A stretch of DNA of 64,000 bases from Polaromonas sp. (GTDB lineage: Bacteria; Pseudomonadota; Gammaproteobacteria; Burkholderiales; Burkholderiaceae): contig PNMH01000007.1 of NCBI GenBank assembly GCA_013823505.1, forward strand, positions 24,568 to 88,567, in the 5' to 3' direction. Below the pieces are notes generated by a model. It was not told the DNA's origin. It worked only from the letters and a program-made list of their open reading frames with translations, and did not search any database. Positions 15,775 to 23,951 of this stretch are shown one piece after another. The position numbers and the translations under genes were made by a program. The stretch's first letter is position 1, and each line of letters starts with the position of its first letter.

Positions 15775-16995
15775 ATGCCCGTTTTTGAAATTGCAATCTG
15801 GTCGGCGATGCTGGGAGGCTTGTTGACACTGTCGGCCGTCGCGCTGGGCGACGCGCTGACCAGCCGCACCCTCGCCTCGGCGCGCAACGCCCTCTTTCTG
15901 CTGATCGCTGGCACCAGCTGCGTGGTGATGACGGGCTTGCCCGAGCAATTCTTTCCCGCCCTGCCCGAACGCCTGATGATGGTGATCAAGGCGGGCCTGG
16001 GGCCGCTGGCCGGCGTCATGGGCCTGTACTACCTGAGCAACTGGCTGGGTGGTGTGCGCGAAGACTCGCTGGTGCACCGCCTCACCGTGATGGGGGGCGC
16101 CGTGCTCTTGCTCGCCACCCTGGCACTCGCAGCGGTCGCGACGCGCGTCGCACCAGCGGACTTTCGCCACCTGCTGGCGCTGGCTGCGGCGGTGAACATG
16201 GTGCCGGTGCTGCTGGCCATGCTGGCCGTGCGCCGCGCCCACCAGCTGGGGGACCCGCTGGCGCGCTGGATGGCGGTGGGCATTGTGTGCCTGGCAGCCA
16301 CCACAGCGGGCCTGTATGCGAGGGGCCTGAATCTGCCCGGTCTGGGCGCAGGCACCTGGGTGGCCACCGCCGTCTTCACGGTGTCTTATTTCCTCATTGC
16401 TTCGGTGCTGGGCTTGCTGCGCAACCGGCACAACCGCCAGCTCGCGCGCCTCTCCCGCCTGGACCAGGGCGCCGAGCCGGCCACCGGCCTGCCCACGGGC
16501 GCCGCGCTGCTGAGTGAGGTGGAGCATGTGTTCTGGCGCACGGCGCGCCGGGGCGGGGTGTGCACGGTGGTGTGCCTGCACGTGAGCAACCTGTACGAAC
16601 TGACCGATGCGCCGGGCCAAGGCACCGAGCACCAGATCCTCACCACGCTGGCCGCGCGGGTGCGGCGTGCGGCGGGGTTCCGGTGCGTGGTGGGCCTGTA
16701 CCACCCGCGCTGTTTTGTGGTGGTGATGACCAGCGACAAACTCACTGAGGCCATGATGGAGGTGGTGACTCGTTTGCGAGCCACGGTGCCCATGCCTTTG
16801 AGTGTGATGGACGCACAGCAGGCTTACCAGCCGTTCACGCCGCAGGTGGGCATGGGCGTGGTGACGCTGGAACCAGACAGCGCCACCCCGATGGAGGTGA
16901 TCAACCAGGCCGAGCGGCGCGCCCTGGCCTCGGTGGGTGAGCAGCACCCGATGTCGGAACACGACATCGTGACCACCCCCGCCTCGCTCAACTGA
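15775..16995 (+). CDS. Six-TM sensor with degenerate GGDEF domain
   Basis: A 406-residue protein starting MPVFEIAIWSAMLGG. About six membrane segments fill residues 1-210, followed by a short linker and a C-terminal domain of the diguanylate-cyclase fold. The usual D-x-LTGLxNR entry is EPATGLPTGAALL, and the place of the GGDEF motif is YHPRCFVVVM, so the metal- and GTP-binding residues are gone. Cyclic-di-GMP synthesis is therefore not expected; a scaffold or effector-binding role is possible. It stands alone between divergent and downstream genes. Confidence 0.7.
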   Translation: MPVFEIAIWSAMLGGLLTLSAVALGDALTSRTLASARNALFLLIAGTSCVVMTGLPEQFFPALPERLMMVIKAGLGPLAGVMGLYYLSNWLGGVREDSLVHRLTVMGGAVLLLATLALAAVATRVAPADFRHLLALAAAVNMVPVLLAMLAVRRAHQLGDPLARWMAVGIVCLAATTAGLYARGLNLPGLGAGTWVATAVFTVSYFLIASVLGLLRNRHNRQLARLSRLDQGAEPATGLPTGAALLSEVEHVFWRTARRGGVCTVVCLHVSNLYELTDAPGQGTEHQILTTLAARVRRAAGFRCVVGLYHPRCFVVVMTSDKLTEAMMEVVTRLRATVPMPLSVMDAQQAYQPFTPQVGMGVVTLEPDSATPMEVINQAERRALASVGEQHPMSEHDIVTTPASLN

Positions 16996-17028
16996 GCGCT
17001 GGCGCACACAGGCACTTCACCCATAAGT

Positions 17029-17052
17029 CCTAACCCGCGCAGGTGGGTTAGG
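17029..17052 (+). terminator. Hairpin after the degenerate GGDEF gene
   Basis: CCTAACCCGC-gcag-GTGGGTTAGG: a 10-bp stem counting one G-U pair, loop GCAG. There is no T-run, so it may be a weak or Rho-assisted terminator. Confidence 0.5.
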
Positions 17053-17159
17053 CCAAAGCAACTCCACGCGTTGCGCGGCCCGCACGGTCAGCAGCCCAGT
17101 CGTCGGTTTCGTCGGTCCGAGACACCGCCCGGACCGCCTGGAGGGCACCATACGCAGGC

Positions 17160-17552
17160 ATGTCAAAAGAACAGGATCTCCTGCGCAAGGCGAAGTCCTC
17201 GCCCCGCAAACCCGGCCGCCGCAAGCACGACCCGTTGCTCATCAACGGGATGAGCGCGATGCTGGCGGGTGGCGGCTTGTGGATGCTGTCGCTGGTGATG
17301 GACCACCAGGCCATCTTCAAGATGGCGGCCCGGGCGCTCCTGGCACCGGCCTGGATGGCGCTGGCGGTGGGAGCGGCACTGCTCTTGCTGCACGTGGTCA
17401 TCAAACGGCGCACCCGCTTTGAAGCCGCCATGCTGCTGCGCCAGCATTCCCAGTTTCACGAGCCCATGCCGCCTGTGCTCACCCTGCCAAAACGCGACGC
17501 CATCGGACCCGTGGCGCCCGCCAAGCGCCCGGCCCCGGTCAGCGTCGATTGA
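17160..17552 (+). CDS. Hypothetical two-TM protein
   Basis: 130 residues. The N-terminus is basic (MSKEQDLLRKAKSSPRKPGRRKHDPLL). Two membrane helices follow (INGMSAMLAGGGLWMLSLVM and ALLAPAWMALAVGAALLLLHVV), and the C-terminal tail is a polar, Pro-rich cytoplasmic segment. I recognise no family. The ATG at 17160 follows GGAGGGC (17141-17147). It is a stand-alone gene convergent with the SRAP-family gene. Confidence 0.7.
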   Translation: MSKEQDLLRKAKSSPRKPGRRKHDPLLINGMSAMLAGGGLWMLSLVMDHQAIFKMAARALLAPAWMALAVGAALLLLHVVIKRRTRFEAAMLLRQHSQFHEPMPPVLTLPKRDAIGPVAPAKRPAPVSVD

Positions 17553-17567
17553 ACGACTGACCCGAGT

Positions 17568-18245
17568 TCACTTCTGGATCGGGTTCGCGGTCAGCAGCGC
17601 GGCCGAGTAGGCCCGCATGAACTCGCGTGCCTTCTCCGGGTGGGGCGCGGTGAGCCAGGCGCTGTAGGCACCCTCGTTCAAGATCGCCGGCATGCGCTTT
17701 TCGCTGCCGGGTTGGCCGTAGCGGTGCATGAGTGCGTGGCTGTTGGCGTTCACCGTGAGCAGGCAGAAGCTCACGATCTCCTCATCGCCCGCGCCTCTCC
17801 AGCGTTCCCACAAACCCGCCACGCCCATGGGCTTGCCGTCCACCCGCGTGATGCGCGTGGGCACGGCTTTGCCGCTGCGCAGGTCGTCTTCCTGAAACGA
17901 CATCATGGGCACGATGCAGCGCTGTGCGCCCAGCCAGGCGTCACGAAAGTTGTTGGACGTGGTCACGATCTCGTTGCGCGCGTTGACCAGCTTGGTCGAG
18001 CGCAGCTTGGCGTCAGACGCCGACTTGACCCACGTGGGCACCAGGCCGAACTGGCCGCTGGCGAGTTCAAAGCCTGGCTTCTCGGGCTCGGCCCCTTCGG
18101 CCGTCGGTGGGGTGGCCACCAGGCGCACAAAGACGCCGGGCTTGCGTGGCCACACGTCGCGCCCGGCCGGTTTCTCGGGTGCGGGCACGTTGAAGGCGTC
18201 GGGGTAGTGGCTGGCGAGCTGAAGGCTCTCGAATTGGGTGCTCAT
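17568..18245 (-). CDS. SRAP-family (YedK/HMCES-like) protein lacking catalytic Cys2
   Basis: 225 residues. SRAP landmarks are present: FGLVPTWVKSASDAKLRSTKLVNARNEIV (about 67-95), RDAWLGAQRCIVPMMSFQEDD, GVAGLWERWRG and the closing LTVNANSHALMHRYGQ...RMPAIL with the conserved His. SRAP proteins cross-link abasic sites in single-stranded DNA through the N-terminal Cys2 of MCGRY. Here the protein starts MSTQFESLQL, with Ser at position 2 and no MCGR motif, and there is no upstream in-frame start restoring one. Cross-linking chemistry is therefore doubtful. The start lies four bases after the Stealth gene's stop, so the two are probably cotranscribed. Confidence 0.85.
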   Translation of the reverse strand: MSTQFESLQLASHYPDAFNVPAPEKPAGRDVWPRKPGVFVRLVATPPTAEGAEPEKPGFELASGQFGLVPTWVKSASDAKLRSTKLVNARNEIVTTSNNFRDAWLGAQRCIVPMMSFQEDDLRSGKAVPTRITRVDGKPMGVAGLWERWRGAGDEEIVSFCLLTVNANSHALMHRYGQPGSEKRMPAILNEGAYSAWLTAPHPEKAREFMRAYSAALLTANPIQK

Positions 18246-18249
18246 CGAC

Positions 18250-19308
18250 TCATGCTAGCTGATGGGTGCCGCGCAGCCTGCCGGGGTGGCGGTGCGGCGC
18301 ATGCGCCGGGTTGTGCGCCGCCGTGGTGGGCTCCTGCTCGAAGCGCGAAGCCAGGGGAAACAGCCGCTGCAGCGCCGCGCGCACCTTGGCCAAGCGGGGG
18401 TCGTGGCCGTGGGCGTCGTCGGTCGTGTCGTTGACGCAGAAAAAATCCAGCTCGCCCGCAGCACCGATCAGCGCATCGAGCTGTTGCGCCTGGTCGTCGC
18501 AGCCGGTCGTCACGTGCAGGTGTGCGCATTCGCGCATCTGCACCTGACCATGCGCGAGCGCCCGGCGCAGCACGAAGTCCGACACCAGTGTCGGGCTGGC
18601 CCAGGTGCGGAACGTGGTGGAGCGCACCCGCTCGAACAGCTCAGGCGCTTCGGCCTCGGCGGCTTGCAGCAGCGATTTGAGCAGCGGCCGGGGCGAATGG
18701 GCAAAGGTTCGCGGCGTGTGCCGGTAGCCGGGCAGGCGGCTCAGCCACTGCGCCGAGAGCCGGCTCGCGTTCTCCAGCGCGTTTTCATCGGAACGCAGGG
18801 TGGTGCCTTCCACTACCGGGTCGTCGGACCAGGTCGCAAACACACCGCCGGGCCAGAACCAGTCATCGATCTGCACCGGCGCGCCGAAGAACACGTCGTC
18901 GTTGAAATAGAAAAAGCGCTCCGACAGTTCGGGGATGCGGTGCACATACGACTCGATGTGGGCCGAATCAAACGTGGGCAGTTGGCTCTCGGGGATCAGT
19001 TCGCGGTGGTCCACCAGCGTGAGGCCGCTGGAAGGCCGCAGCCACGATGGCGTCTGGCCGTCGGTGACGACGTACACATGAGCGTGCCCGGGGAAGTGGC
19101 GCTCCAGCGCACGAAGGCTGTAGCGCAGCTCATCGTTGTCGCGAAAGCGCCCTTCGACATTGCCATACAGCGCCATGGCGCCGGGGTCGATTGCACCGCG
19201 CTGGCGTGCAGCCCGGTGGCGTTTGGCGCGCCATTGCGGATCGTTGCCATCCACCCAGAGGTAAACGATGTCGATGCAGGTGTCGGCGGGGGCGGGAAGA
19301 TGGGACAT
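18250..19308 (-). CDS. Stealth-family sugar-phosphate transferase
   Basis: A 352-residue cytoplasmic protein with Stealth conserved regions: CR1 CIDIVYLWVDGNDPQWRAKR (about 11-30), CR2 RFRDNDELRYSLRALERHFPGHAHVYVVTDGQTPSWL (about 55-92), FDSAHIESYVHRIPELSERFFYFNDDVFFG (about 113-142), and a C-terminal CR3/CR4-like part ending with a His/Arg tail. Stealth proteins are hexose-1-phosphoryltransferases that make phosphodiester-linked capsule or exopolysaccharide. No other capsule gene is nearby, so its acceptor is unknown. The start at 19308 (MSHLPAPADT) is preferred over a 186-residue upstream extension, which is antisense to the methyltransferase. Confidence 0.9.
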   Translation of the reverse strand: MSHLPAPADTCIDIVYLWVDGNDPQWRAKRHRAARQRGAIDPGAMALYGNVEGRFRDNDELRYSLRALERHFPGHAHVYVVTDGQTPSWLRPSSGLTLVDHRELIPESQLPTFDSAHIESYVHRIPELSERFFYFNDDVFFGAPVQIDDWFWPGGVFATWSDDPVVEGTTLRSDENALENASRLSAQWLSRLPGYRHTPRTFAHSPRPLLKSLLQAAEAEAPELFERVRSTTFRTWASPTLVSDFVLRRALAHGQVQMRECAHLHVTTGCDDQAQQLDALIGAAGELDFFCVNDTTDDAHGHDPRLAKVRAALQRLFPLASRFEQEPTTAAHNPAHAPHRHPGRLRGTHQLA

Positions 19309-19456
19309 GTCGGCGAAGGATGCAGTGCTCTGAGGCACTGGTCTCCCACGCCGAACGGTGACCCAATTTATCACGCGACCACCCGGATCGAGGGGCGTGA
19401 CACCGATAACCCCCAGGCATGCCGGGATCGGGTCCGCTCTGGACCACAATGCCCCC

Positions 19457-20101
19457 ATGACCGCCTTGCCCGCCAGCCCCGCCGCCGACCGCAACAAGCA
19501 GCCGATCCTGGAGACCCTGCAGCGGGTGCTGCCCGATCGCGGCATGGCGCTGGAGATCGCCTCCGGCACCGGCCAGCACGCCACCTGGTTCGCCGCCGGC
19601 CTGCCCGGCTGGCAGTGGCAACCCACCGACATGCAGGCCAGCGCCATGGCCACCATCGCTGCCTGGACCGAACAATCGGGTGTGGGCAATGTGCTGCCGC
19701 CCATGCGGCTGGACGTGACCTCGGCGCAGTGGCCCGACGAAAGCGATCTGTTCGGCGAGGCCTTTGGCGAGACCTTCGATGCGGTGTATTGCGCCAACAT
19801 GCTGCACATCGCGCCCTGGGAGGCCTGCGCCGGGCTCATGCAGGGCGCATCCCGGGTGCTCACTCCCGATGGCGTGCTGGTGACTTACGGCCCTTACTTC
19901 GAAGACAGCGTGCCCACCTCGCCCGGCAACCTTGCGTTTGACGAAAGCCTGCGCAACACCCATCCCGAGTGGGGCATCCGGCAACTGGCGGCCGTGGCAG
20001 CCGAAGCGCAGCGCGCCGGCCTGACCCTGCGCGAACGCCACGCCATGCCGGCCAACAACCTGCTGCTGGTGTGGTGCCGGGAACCACCAGCAACGGCCTG
20101 A
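19457..20101 (+). CDS. DUF938 family SAM-dependent methyltransferase
   Basis: 214 residues. The SAM-binding motif I reads ALEIASGTGQHATWFA (about 31-46), followed by LPGWQWQPTDMQASA, DAVYCANMLHIAPWEACAGLMQGASRVL and LVTYGPYFEDSVPTSPGNLAFDESLR. This is the DUF938 pattern (human METTL26 relatives). The substrate is unknown. The ATG at 19457 is chosen because the 33 upstream residues are non-conserved. The TerB gene follows after 41 bp. Confidence 0.88.
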   Translation: MTALPASPAADRNKQPILETLQRVLPDRGMALEIASGTGQHATWFAAGLPGWQWQPTDMQASAMATIAAWTEQSGVGNVLPPMRLDVTSAQWPDESDLFGEAFGETFDAVYCANMLHIAPWEACAGLMQGASRVLTPDGVLVTYGPYFEDSVPTSPGNLAFDESLRNTHPEWGIRQLAAVAAEAQRAGLTLRERHAMPANNLLLVWCREPPATA

Positions 20102-20142
20102 ACTCCATCCCCGTCCATCCGCTCTCGCTGAACACACGCCCC

Positions 20143-20619
20143 ATGCTTCGAAATCTCAAAGACCTGTTCGACAACCTGGCCGCCAGCCTCAGCGCACCGG
20201 CCGGCGCGCAGCTGCCCGCCGAGCAGGCACACACCCTGCAGCTCTCCACCGCGGTCTTGCTGGTGGAGGTGATGCGGGCCGAACCCGACCTCAAGGACAG
20301 CGAACGCGACGCGGTCATCACCGCGCTGCGCCGCAAGTTTGACCTGAGCGACGACGAACTCGACCGGCTGATGGAGCTGGCCCACGAGACCGCCCGCACC
20401 GCCTACGACTACCAGCGCTTCACCGGCTTGATGAACGAGCGTTTCACCCAGGCGCAAAAAATCAGCGTGGTCGAGGCGATGTGGGAGGTGGCCTTTGCCG
20501 ATCACCACCTGGACGCCAACGAGCACCACGTGATCAGCAAGGTGGCCGGCCTGCTGCACGTGACCCACGGCGAGTACATTGCCGCCAAGTTGCACGCCCA
20601 GGCCGCAGCGCAGGACTGA
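20143..20619 (+). CDS. TerB-family protein
   Basis: A 158-residue helical protein. The TerB-like metal-binding fold is suggested by TLQLSTAVLLVEVMRAEPDLKDSERDAVITAL, RKFDLSDDELDRLMELAHE and the second half MWEVAFADHHLDANEHHVISKVAGLLHV. The acidic repeats D-x-x-x-x-x-E-R and D-x-x-x-x-E bind metal in TerB. No other ter gene is present, and such stand-alone proteins are common in proteobacteria with unknown function. Confidence 0.85.
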   Translation: MLRNLKDLFDNLAASLSAPAGAQLPAEQAHTLQLSTAVLLVEVMRAEPDLKDSERDAVITALRRKFDLSDDELDRLMELAHETARTAYDYQRFTGLMNERFTQAQKISVVEAMWEVAFADHHLDANEHHVISKVAGLLHVTHGEYIAAKLHAQAAAQD

Positions 20620-20738
20620 CGCCCCCGCAATCCGCACAACCGGCTACCGAACTTTGCCTGCTTCGCGCCGCGCGTTCACCGCGCAGATACATGGCCGGCA
20701 CACCATCAAAGCTCACCAACCCCCAAGGAGTCCACTCC

Positions 20739-21227
20739 ATGAAACCCCGAAACCTCGTTGTCTATGCCATCGCCGCCGCCACGCTGAGCATCAGCACCCT
20801 GTCCTTCGCACAGGGCAACCCCAACGGTGGTCGCTTCGAAAAGCCCACCCTGGAGCGCGTGGACGATCGGCGCGACGACCGCCGGGATTTCCGTGAAGAC
20901 CGCCGCGACGACCGGCGAGATTTCCGCGAGGAGCGCCGCGAAGACCGCCGCGATTTCAGGCAAGAGCGCCGCGCCGACCGCCATGAGTACCGACACGATC
21001 ACCGCCATGGCCCGCAGGTGCGCTACTACCAGGCGCGCGGGCCGCATTTCCAGCGCGGGCGCTACATCCCCGTTGAGTACCGCAGCCGCCAGTACGTGGT
21101 CGTGAACCCGTACCAGCACCGCCTGTACGCGCCACCGCGCGGCCAGCAGTGGGTGCAGGTGGGCAGCGACTATGTGCTGGTCGCCATCGCCACCGGCCTG
21201 ATCGTCAACCTGGTCCTGAACAACTGA
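20739..21227 (+). CDS. RcnB-like periplasmic protein with Asp/Arg repeat
   Basis: 162 residues. Signal peptide MKPRNLVVYAIAAATLSISTLSFA. Residues about 44-82 consist of an 11-residue repeat (DRRDFR-E/Q-D/E-RR-x), then a His-rich HEYRHDHRHG. The C-terminal half has the RcnB arrangement: GRYIPVEYRSRQYVVVNPYQHRLYAPPRGQQWVQVGSDYVLVAIATGLI. RcnB proteins help nickel/cobalt homeostasis in the periplasm. A ribosome-binding site AAGGAG (20724-20729) precedes the ATG. Confidence 0.88.
   Translation: MKPRNLVVYAIAAATLSISTLSFAQGNPNGGRFEKPTLERVDDRRDDRRDFREDRRDDRRDFREERREDRRDFRQERRADRHEYRHDHRHGPQVRYYQARGPHFQRGRYIPVEYRSRQYVVVNPYQHRLYAPPRGQQWVQVGSDYVLVAIATGLIVNLVLNN
20877..20975 (+). repeat. Three 33-bp tandem repeats coding for an Asp/Arg-rich 11-mer
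   Basis: Units 20877-20909, 20910-20942 and 20943-20975 encode DRRDFREDRRD, DRRDFREERRE and DRRDFRQERRA. The DNA copies differ at several codon positions, so the array is not recent. Confidence 0.85.
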
Positions 21228-21244
21228 TCTCGTCCTCGCCCACC

Positions 21245-21841
21245 ATGAAACTCCGCCACCTCGTCCTGCCCCTGCTCGCCTCGCTGGCCCTGCTGTCCGC
21301 CTGCTCCAAAGGAGACACCGGTGCACCTGCGACCGCTTCCGTCGCCACCACCCCGATCGAAGCCGCGCAGGCGCTGGACGTGCTCGCCGCCCAAGGCAAG
21401 GGATTTGCCGCCGGGAAGATCCTCAGCGCCAACGCCGTCTATGTGCTGTTCGACCCTCAGTGCCCGCACTGTGCGCGCCTGTGGGAAGCCTCGATGCCGC
21501 TGCATGGCAGCGTCAAGTTTGTCTGGTTGCCGGTGGCCATCATGAACGCCAAGAGCGCGCCGCAGGGCGCGGCCATCATGACCGCCACCAACCCGGTGCA
21601 GGCCATGGCCGCGCACGAAACCTCGCTGCTGGCCGGCAGCGGTGGCACCGCGGCCTCGGCCGACATCGCGCCCGACGTGCTGACCGCGATCAAGACCAAC
21701 ACCGCCTTGCTGGAGCGCCTGGGTGCCACCTCGGTGCCCTACATCGTGGCGCGTCACCAGCGCAGCGGCCAGGTGGTGATGCAGGCCGGTGCCAACGACA
21801 CCGAGGCCCTGGCGAATTTCCTCGGCCTGGGACAGCCTTGA
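21245..21841 (+). CDS. DsbG/DsbC-like thiol:disulfide interchange lipoprotein
   Basis: 198 residues. Lipoprotein signal MKLRHLVLPLLASLALL then LSAC (Cys20). The thioredoxin-fold core starts VYVLFDPQCPHCARLWEAS with the CPHC active site (about residues 77-80), and the cis-Pro loop reads LGATSVPYIVAR. This resembles the catalytic domain of DsbG without its dimerisation domain. It probably reduces or isomerises disulfides in the periplasm. It follows the RcnB-like gene after 17 bp. Confidence 0.88.
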   Translation: MKLRHLVLPLLASLALLSACSKGDTGAPATASVATTPIEAAQALDVLAAQGKGFAAGKILSANAVYVLFDPQCPHCARLWEASMPLHGSVKFVWLPVAIMNAKSAPQGAAIMTATNPVQAMAAHETSLLAGSGGTAASADIAPDVLTAIKTNTALLERLGATSVPYIVARHQRSGQVVMQAGANDTEALANFLGLGQP

Positions 21842-21875
21842 AGCGCTGTTTTGTGGCTTACCATCGCGCAGTCGA

Positions 21876-21894
21876 GCCGCCTTCGCGGCTGTTT
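21876..21894 (+). terminator. Intrinsic terminator or attenuator hairpin
   Basis: AGCCGC-CTTC-GCGGCT followed by GTTT, between the Dsb-like gene and the next small gene. The ribosome-binding site of the small gene (GGAGG, 21899-21903) follows directly. Confidence 0.55.
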
Positions 21895-21907
21895 AACGGA
21901 GGCCCCC

Positions 21908-22048
21908 ATGGGCAAAGAGCAGCGCAACGAAAAACTGTCCAAGAAACCCAAGAAGGACACCTCCGCGCCCAAGGGCCCGGTCACGTCCGACCGACCCATG
22001 CCGCCTGTGACGGCGGTGGTGCCGCGCGGCAAGGACAAGAACAAGTGA
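21908..22048 (+). CDS. Small Lys-rich conserved hypothetical protein
   Basis: 46 residues, MGKEQRNEKLSKKPKKDTSA onward, highly basic and Pro-rich, probably disordered. GGAGG at 21899 gives a good ribosome-binding site for the ATG at 21908. Its stop is 7 bp before the DUF427 start, suggesting cotranscription. Function unknown. Confidence 0.7.
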   Translation: MGKEQRNEKLSKKPKKDTSAPKGPVTSDRPMPPVTAVVPRGKDKNK

Positions 22049-22055
22049 GCCTGGC

Positions 22056-22337
22056 ATGAAGGCCACCTGGAACGGCGCCGTGATCGCGCAGAGCGACGAC
22101 ACCGTGGTGCTGGAAGGCAACCACTACTTCCCCGAGAGCTCGCTCAACCGCGACCACGTGACCTTCAGCAACCACCGCACCAGCTGCCCCTGGAAGGGCC
22201 AGGCGAGCTACTACTCGCTGCTGGTCAACGGTGAGCTCAACACCGACGCGGCCTGGTACTACCCGGACCCCAAACCCGAAGCCGACGAAATCCGGGGGCG
22301 CGTGGCCTTCTGGAAAGGCGTGAAGATCGAGCCCTGA
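22056..22337 (+). CDS. DUF427 domain protein
   Basis: 93 residues, a single DUF427 domain: MKATWNGAVIAQSDDTVVLEGNHYFP, then SLNRDHVTFSNHRTSCPWKGQASYYSL, and AWYYPDPKPEADEIRGRVAFW. The family has a small beta-tent fold of unknown biochemical activity. Probably cotranscribed with the 46-residue gene before it. A hairpin at 22349-22371 closes the unit. Confidence 0.92.
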   Translation: MKATWNGAVIAQSDDTVVLEGNHYFPESSLNRDHVTFSNHRTSCPWKGQASYYSLLVNGELNTDAAWYYPDPKPEADEIRGRVAFWKGVKIEP

Positions 22338-22348
22338 CCTTCTCGCGA

Positions 22349-22371
22349 ACCGGGGTCGCAATGACCCCGGT
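22349..22371 (+). terminator. Hairpin after DUF427 gene
   Basis: ACCGGGGTC-gcaat-GACCCCGGT, 9-bp perfect stem with a 5-nt loop, no T-run. Confidence 0.55.
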
Positions 22372-22448
22372 GGGCACTGGGCGACTGGCCTCGCTGACTT
22401 GACCCGGGGCGTATCCTGAGGGCACAACAACCCCTTCAGGAGACCCCC

Positions 22449-23006
22449 ATGAACACTTCCCTGCGCTTTGCCCAACTCGGCGTGATATCCGCCGCCGTGC
22501 TCGTGCTCACCGGCTGCGCCCGCCACGACCACGCGGCCATGCACGCCATGCACCATGGCGGCATGCAGCACAGCGGGATGATGGGCACCGCTGCGCCCAC
22601 CACCCCCGCCATGCTCACCGCGAGCTCACCCACCCTGTCGTCGGGCTACAAGAAGGTGGCGGCTCCGGCCGAGGCAAAGGTGTACTTCACCAACCTGCGC
22701 AACGGCTCTGTGGTCTCCAATCCGGTGAAAGTGGGCTTTGGCCTGAGCGGCATGGGCGTGGCGCCGGCTGGCGTGGAGAAGGCCGGCACCGGCCACCACC
22801 ACCTTTTGATCGACGTGGCCGAAGTGGACGCCAACGCACCCCTGCCGGCCAACGACCAGTTCCGCCACTTCGGCCTGGGCCAGACCGAAGCCACGGTGGA
22901 GCTCAAGCCCGGGACCCACACGCTTCAACTCGTGTTGGGCGACCAGAACCACATCCCGCACCACCCGGTGGTGATCAGCGAGCGCATCACCATCACGGTG
23001 AAGTAA
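22449..23006 (+). CDS. DUF4399 lipoprotein
   Basis: 185 residues. Lipoprotein signal ending LTGC (Cys23), then a His/Met-rich spacer (HDHAAMHAMHHGGMQHSGMM) that could bind metal. The DUF4399 domain follows: VYFTNLRNGSVVSNPVKVGFGLSGMGVAPAG, the GTGHHHLLIDV motif and TLQLVLGDQNHIPHHPVVISERI. The function of the family is unknown. A good ribosome-binding site, AGGAGA (22438-22443), precedes the ATG. The FG-GAP gene follows after 14 bp. Confidence 0.9.
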   Translation: MNTSLRFAQLGVISAAVLVLTGCARHDHAAMHAMHHGGMQHSGMMGTAAPTTPAMLTASSPTLSSGYKKVAAPAEAKVYFTNLRNGSVVSNPVKVGFGLSGMGVAPAGVEKAGTGHHHLLIDVAEVDANAPLPANDQFRHFGLGQTEATVELKPGTHTLQLVLGDQNHIPHHPVVISERITITVK

Positions 23007-23020
23007 CCAGGCGCCTGCCG

Positions 23021-23929
23021 ATGCGCGCGTGGCTCGGGCTGGTGCTTGGCTGTTTGCCAGCCTGGGCTCTGTCCATGGGCTTGTCGGTGGAGCCCGCCGG
23101 CGCCACTTGCGCGCCGCCCACCAGCCCGCCCCCCGCTCCAGCGGAAGCGTCCAGCCGAATCCCCGACAGCCAGGCGGTGGCGGGCTCGAAAGACATTGCC
23201 TGGGTCTGGCTGGGCTCTCCCACCCGCCGCTATCCGCACGGCGCCCTGGGCGCTCCGGTGCACGCCGGCAGCGTTCATGTGCTGACCCGGGCACCTCGAG
23301 GCGCTTCGCTGGTGGTGAGCATGTCCCTGCCGATTCATCGCGTTTTCGAGGACCGGGTTCCCCGACTCGTGGACCTCGACGGCGACGGCCGCGACGAAAT
23401 CGTGCTGATCGAAGCCGATGCGCTGCGAGGCGCTTCGCTGGTGGTGCTGGGACTCGCAGAGCGCGACGGCCAGCCCAGCCTGGTGGAGCGCGCCCGTGGG
23501 CCCCACGCCGGTTCGACCTTTCGCTGGCTGAACCCGGTGGGTTTTGCCGACTTTGACGGTGACGGCCGGCTGGATGTGGCCAGCGTGACCACGCCCCACA
23601 TCGGCGGTGTGCTCACGCTGCACCACCTGCAACCACCGGCGTTGGTGCCTTTCGCCCGCGCGCTCGACGTGTCCAACCACCGCATGGGCGCGCTGGAGCA
23701 GCAACTGGCGGTGATCGTGCAGCAGCCCGGCTTGCGACCCACCATCATCGTGCCCGACATGGCGCGACGGGCGCTGCATGCCCTGCGCTGGGAAGCACCG
23801 GGGCAGTGGCACGAACTGGCCGATCTCCAGCCCTTGCCCGGGACGGTCGAACGGCTCATACCCAGCCCCGGCGGCGCATGCGCATGGCTGGCCGATGGCC
23901 GCGTCCTGCGGATCACCTTGCTGCCTTGA
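23021..23929 (+). CDS. FG-GAP/VCBS-repeat exported protein
   Basis: 302 residues. Signal peptide MRAWLGLVLGCLPAWALSMG. Two calcium-binding FG-GAP style repeats are evident: VPRLVDLDGDGRDEIVLIEAD (about 113-133) and VGFADFDGDGRLDVASVTT (about 170-188). The rest looks like an incomplete beta-propeller. Likely periplasmic. No specific function can be assigned. Confidence 0.8.
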   Translation: MRAWLGLVLGCLPAWALSMGLSVEPAGATCAPPTSPPPAPAEASSRIPDSQAVAGSKDIAWVWLGSPTRRYPHGALGAPVHAGSVHVLTRAPRGASLVVSMSLPIHRVFEDRVPRLVDLDGDGRDEIVLIEADALRGASLVVLGLAERDGQPSLVERARGPHAGSTFRWLNPVGFADFDGDGRLDVASVTTPHIGGVLTLHHLQPPALVPFARALDVSNHRMGALEQQLAVIVQQPGLRPTIIVPDMARRALHALRWEAPGQWHELADLQPLPGTVERLIPSPGGACAWLADGRVLRITLLP

Positions 23930-23951
23930 CGGTTTCCCTGTGGAGCCGGGT

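Noticed and set aside
20877..20975. 33-bp tandem repeats as a possible CRISPR-like array
   Set aside because: They are directly adjacent, in frame and code for a regular protein repeat, with no spacers.
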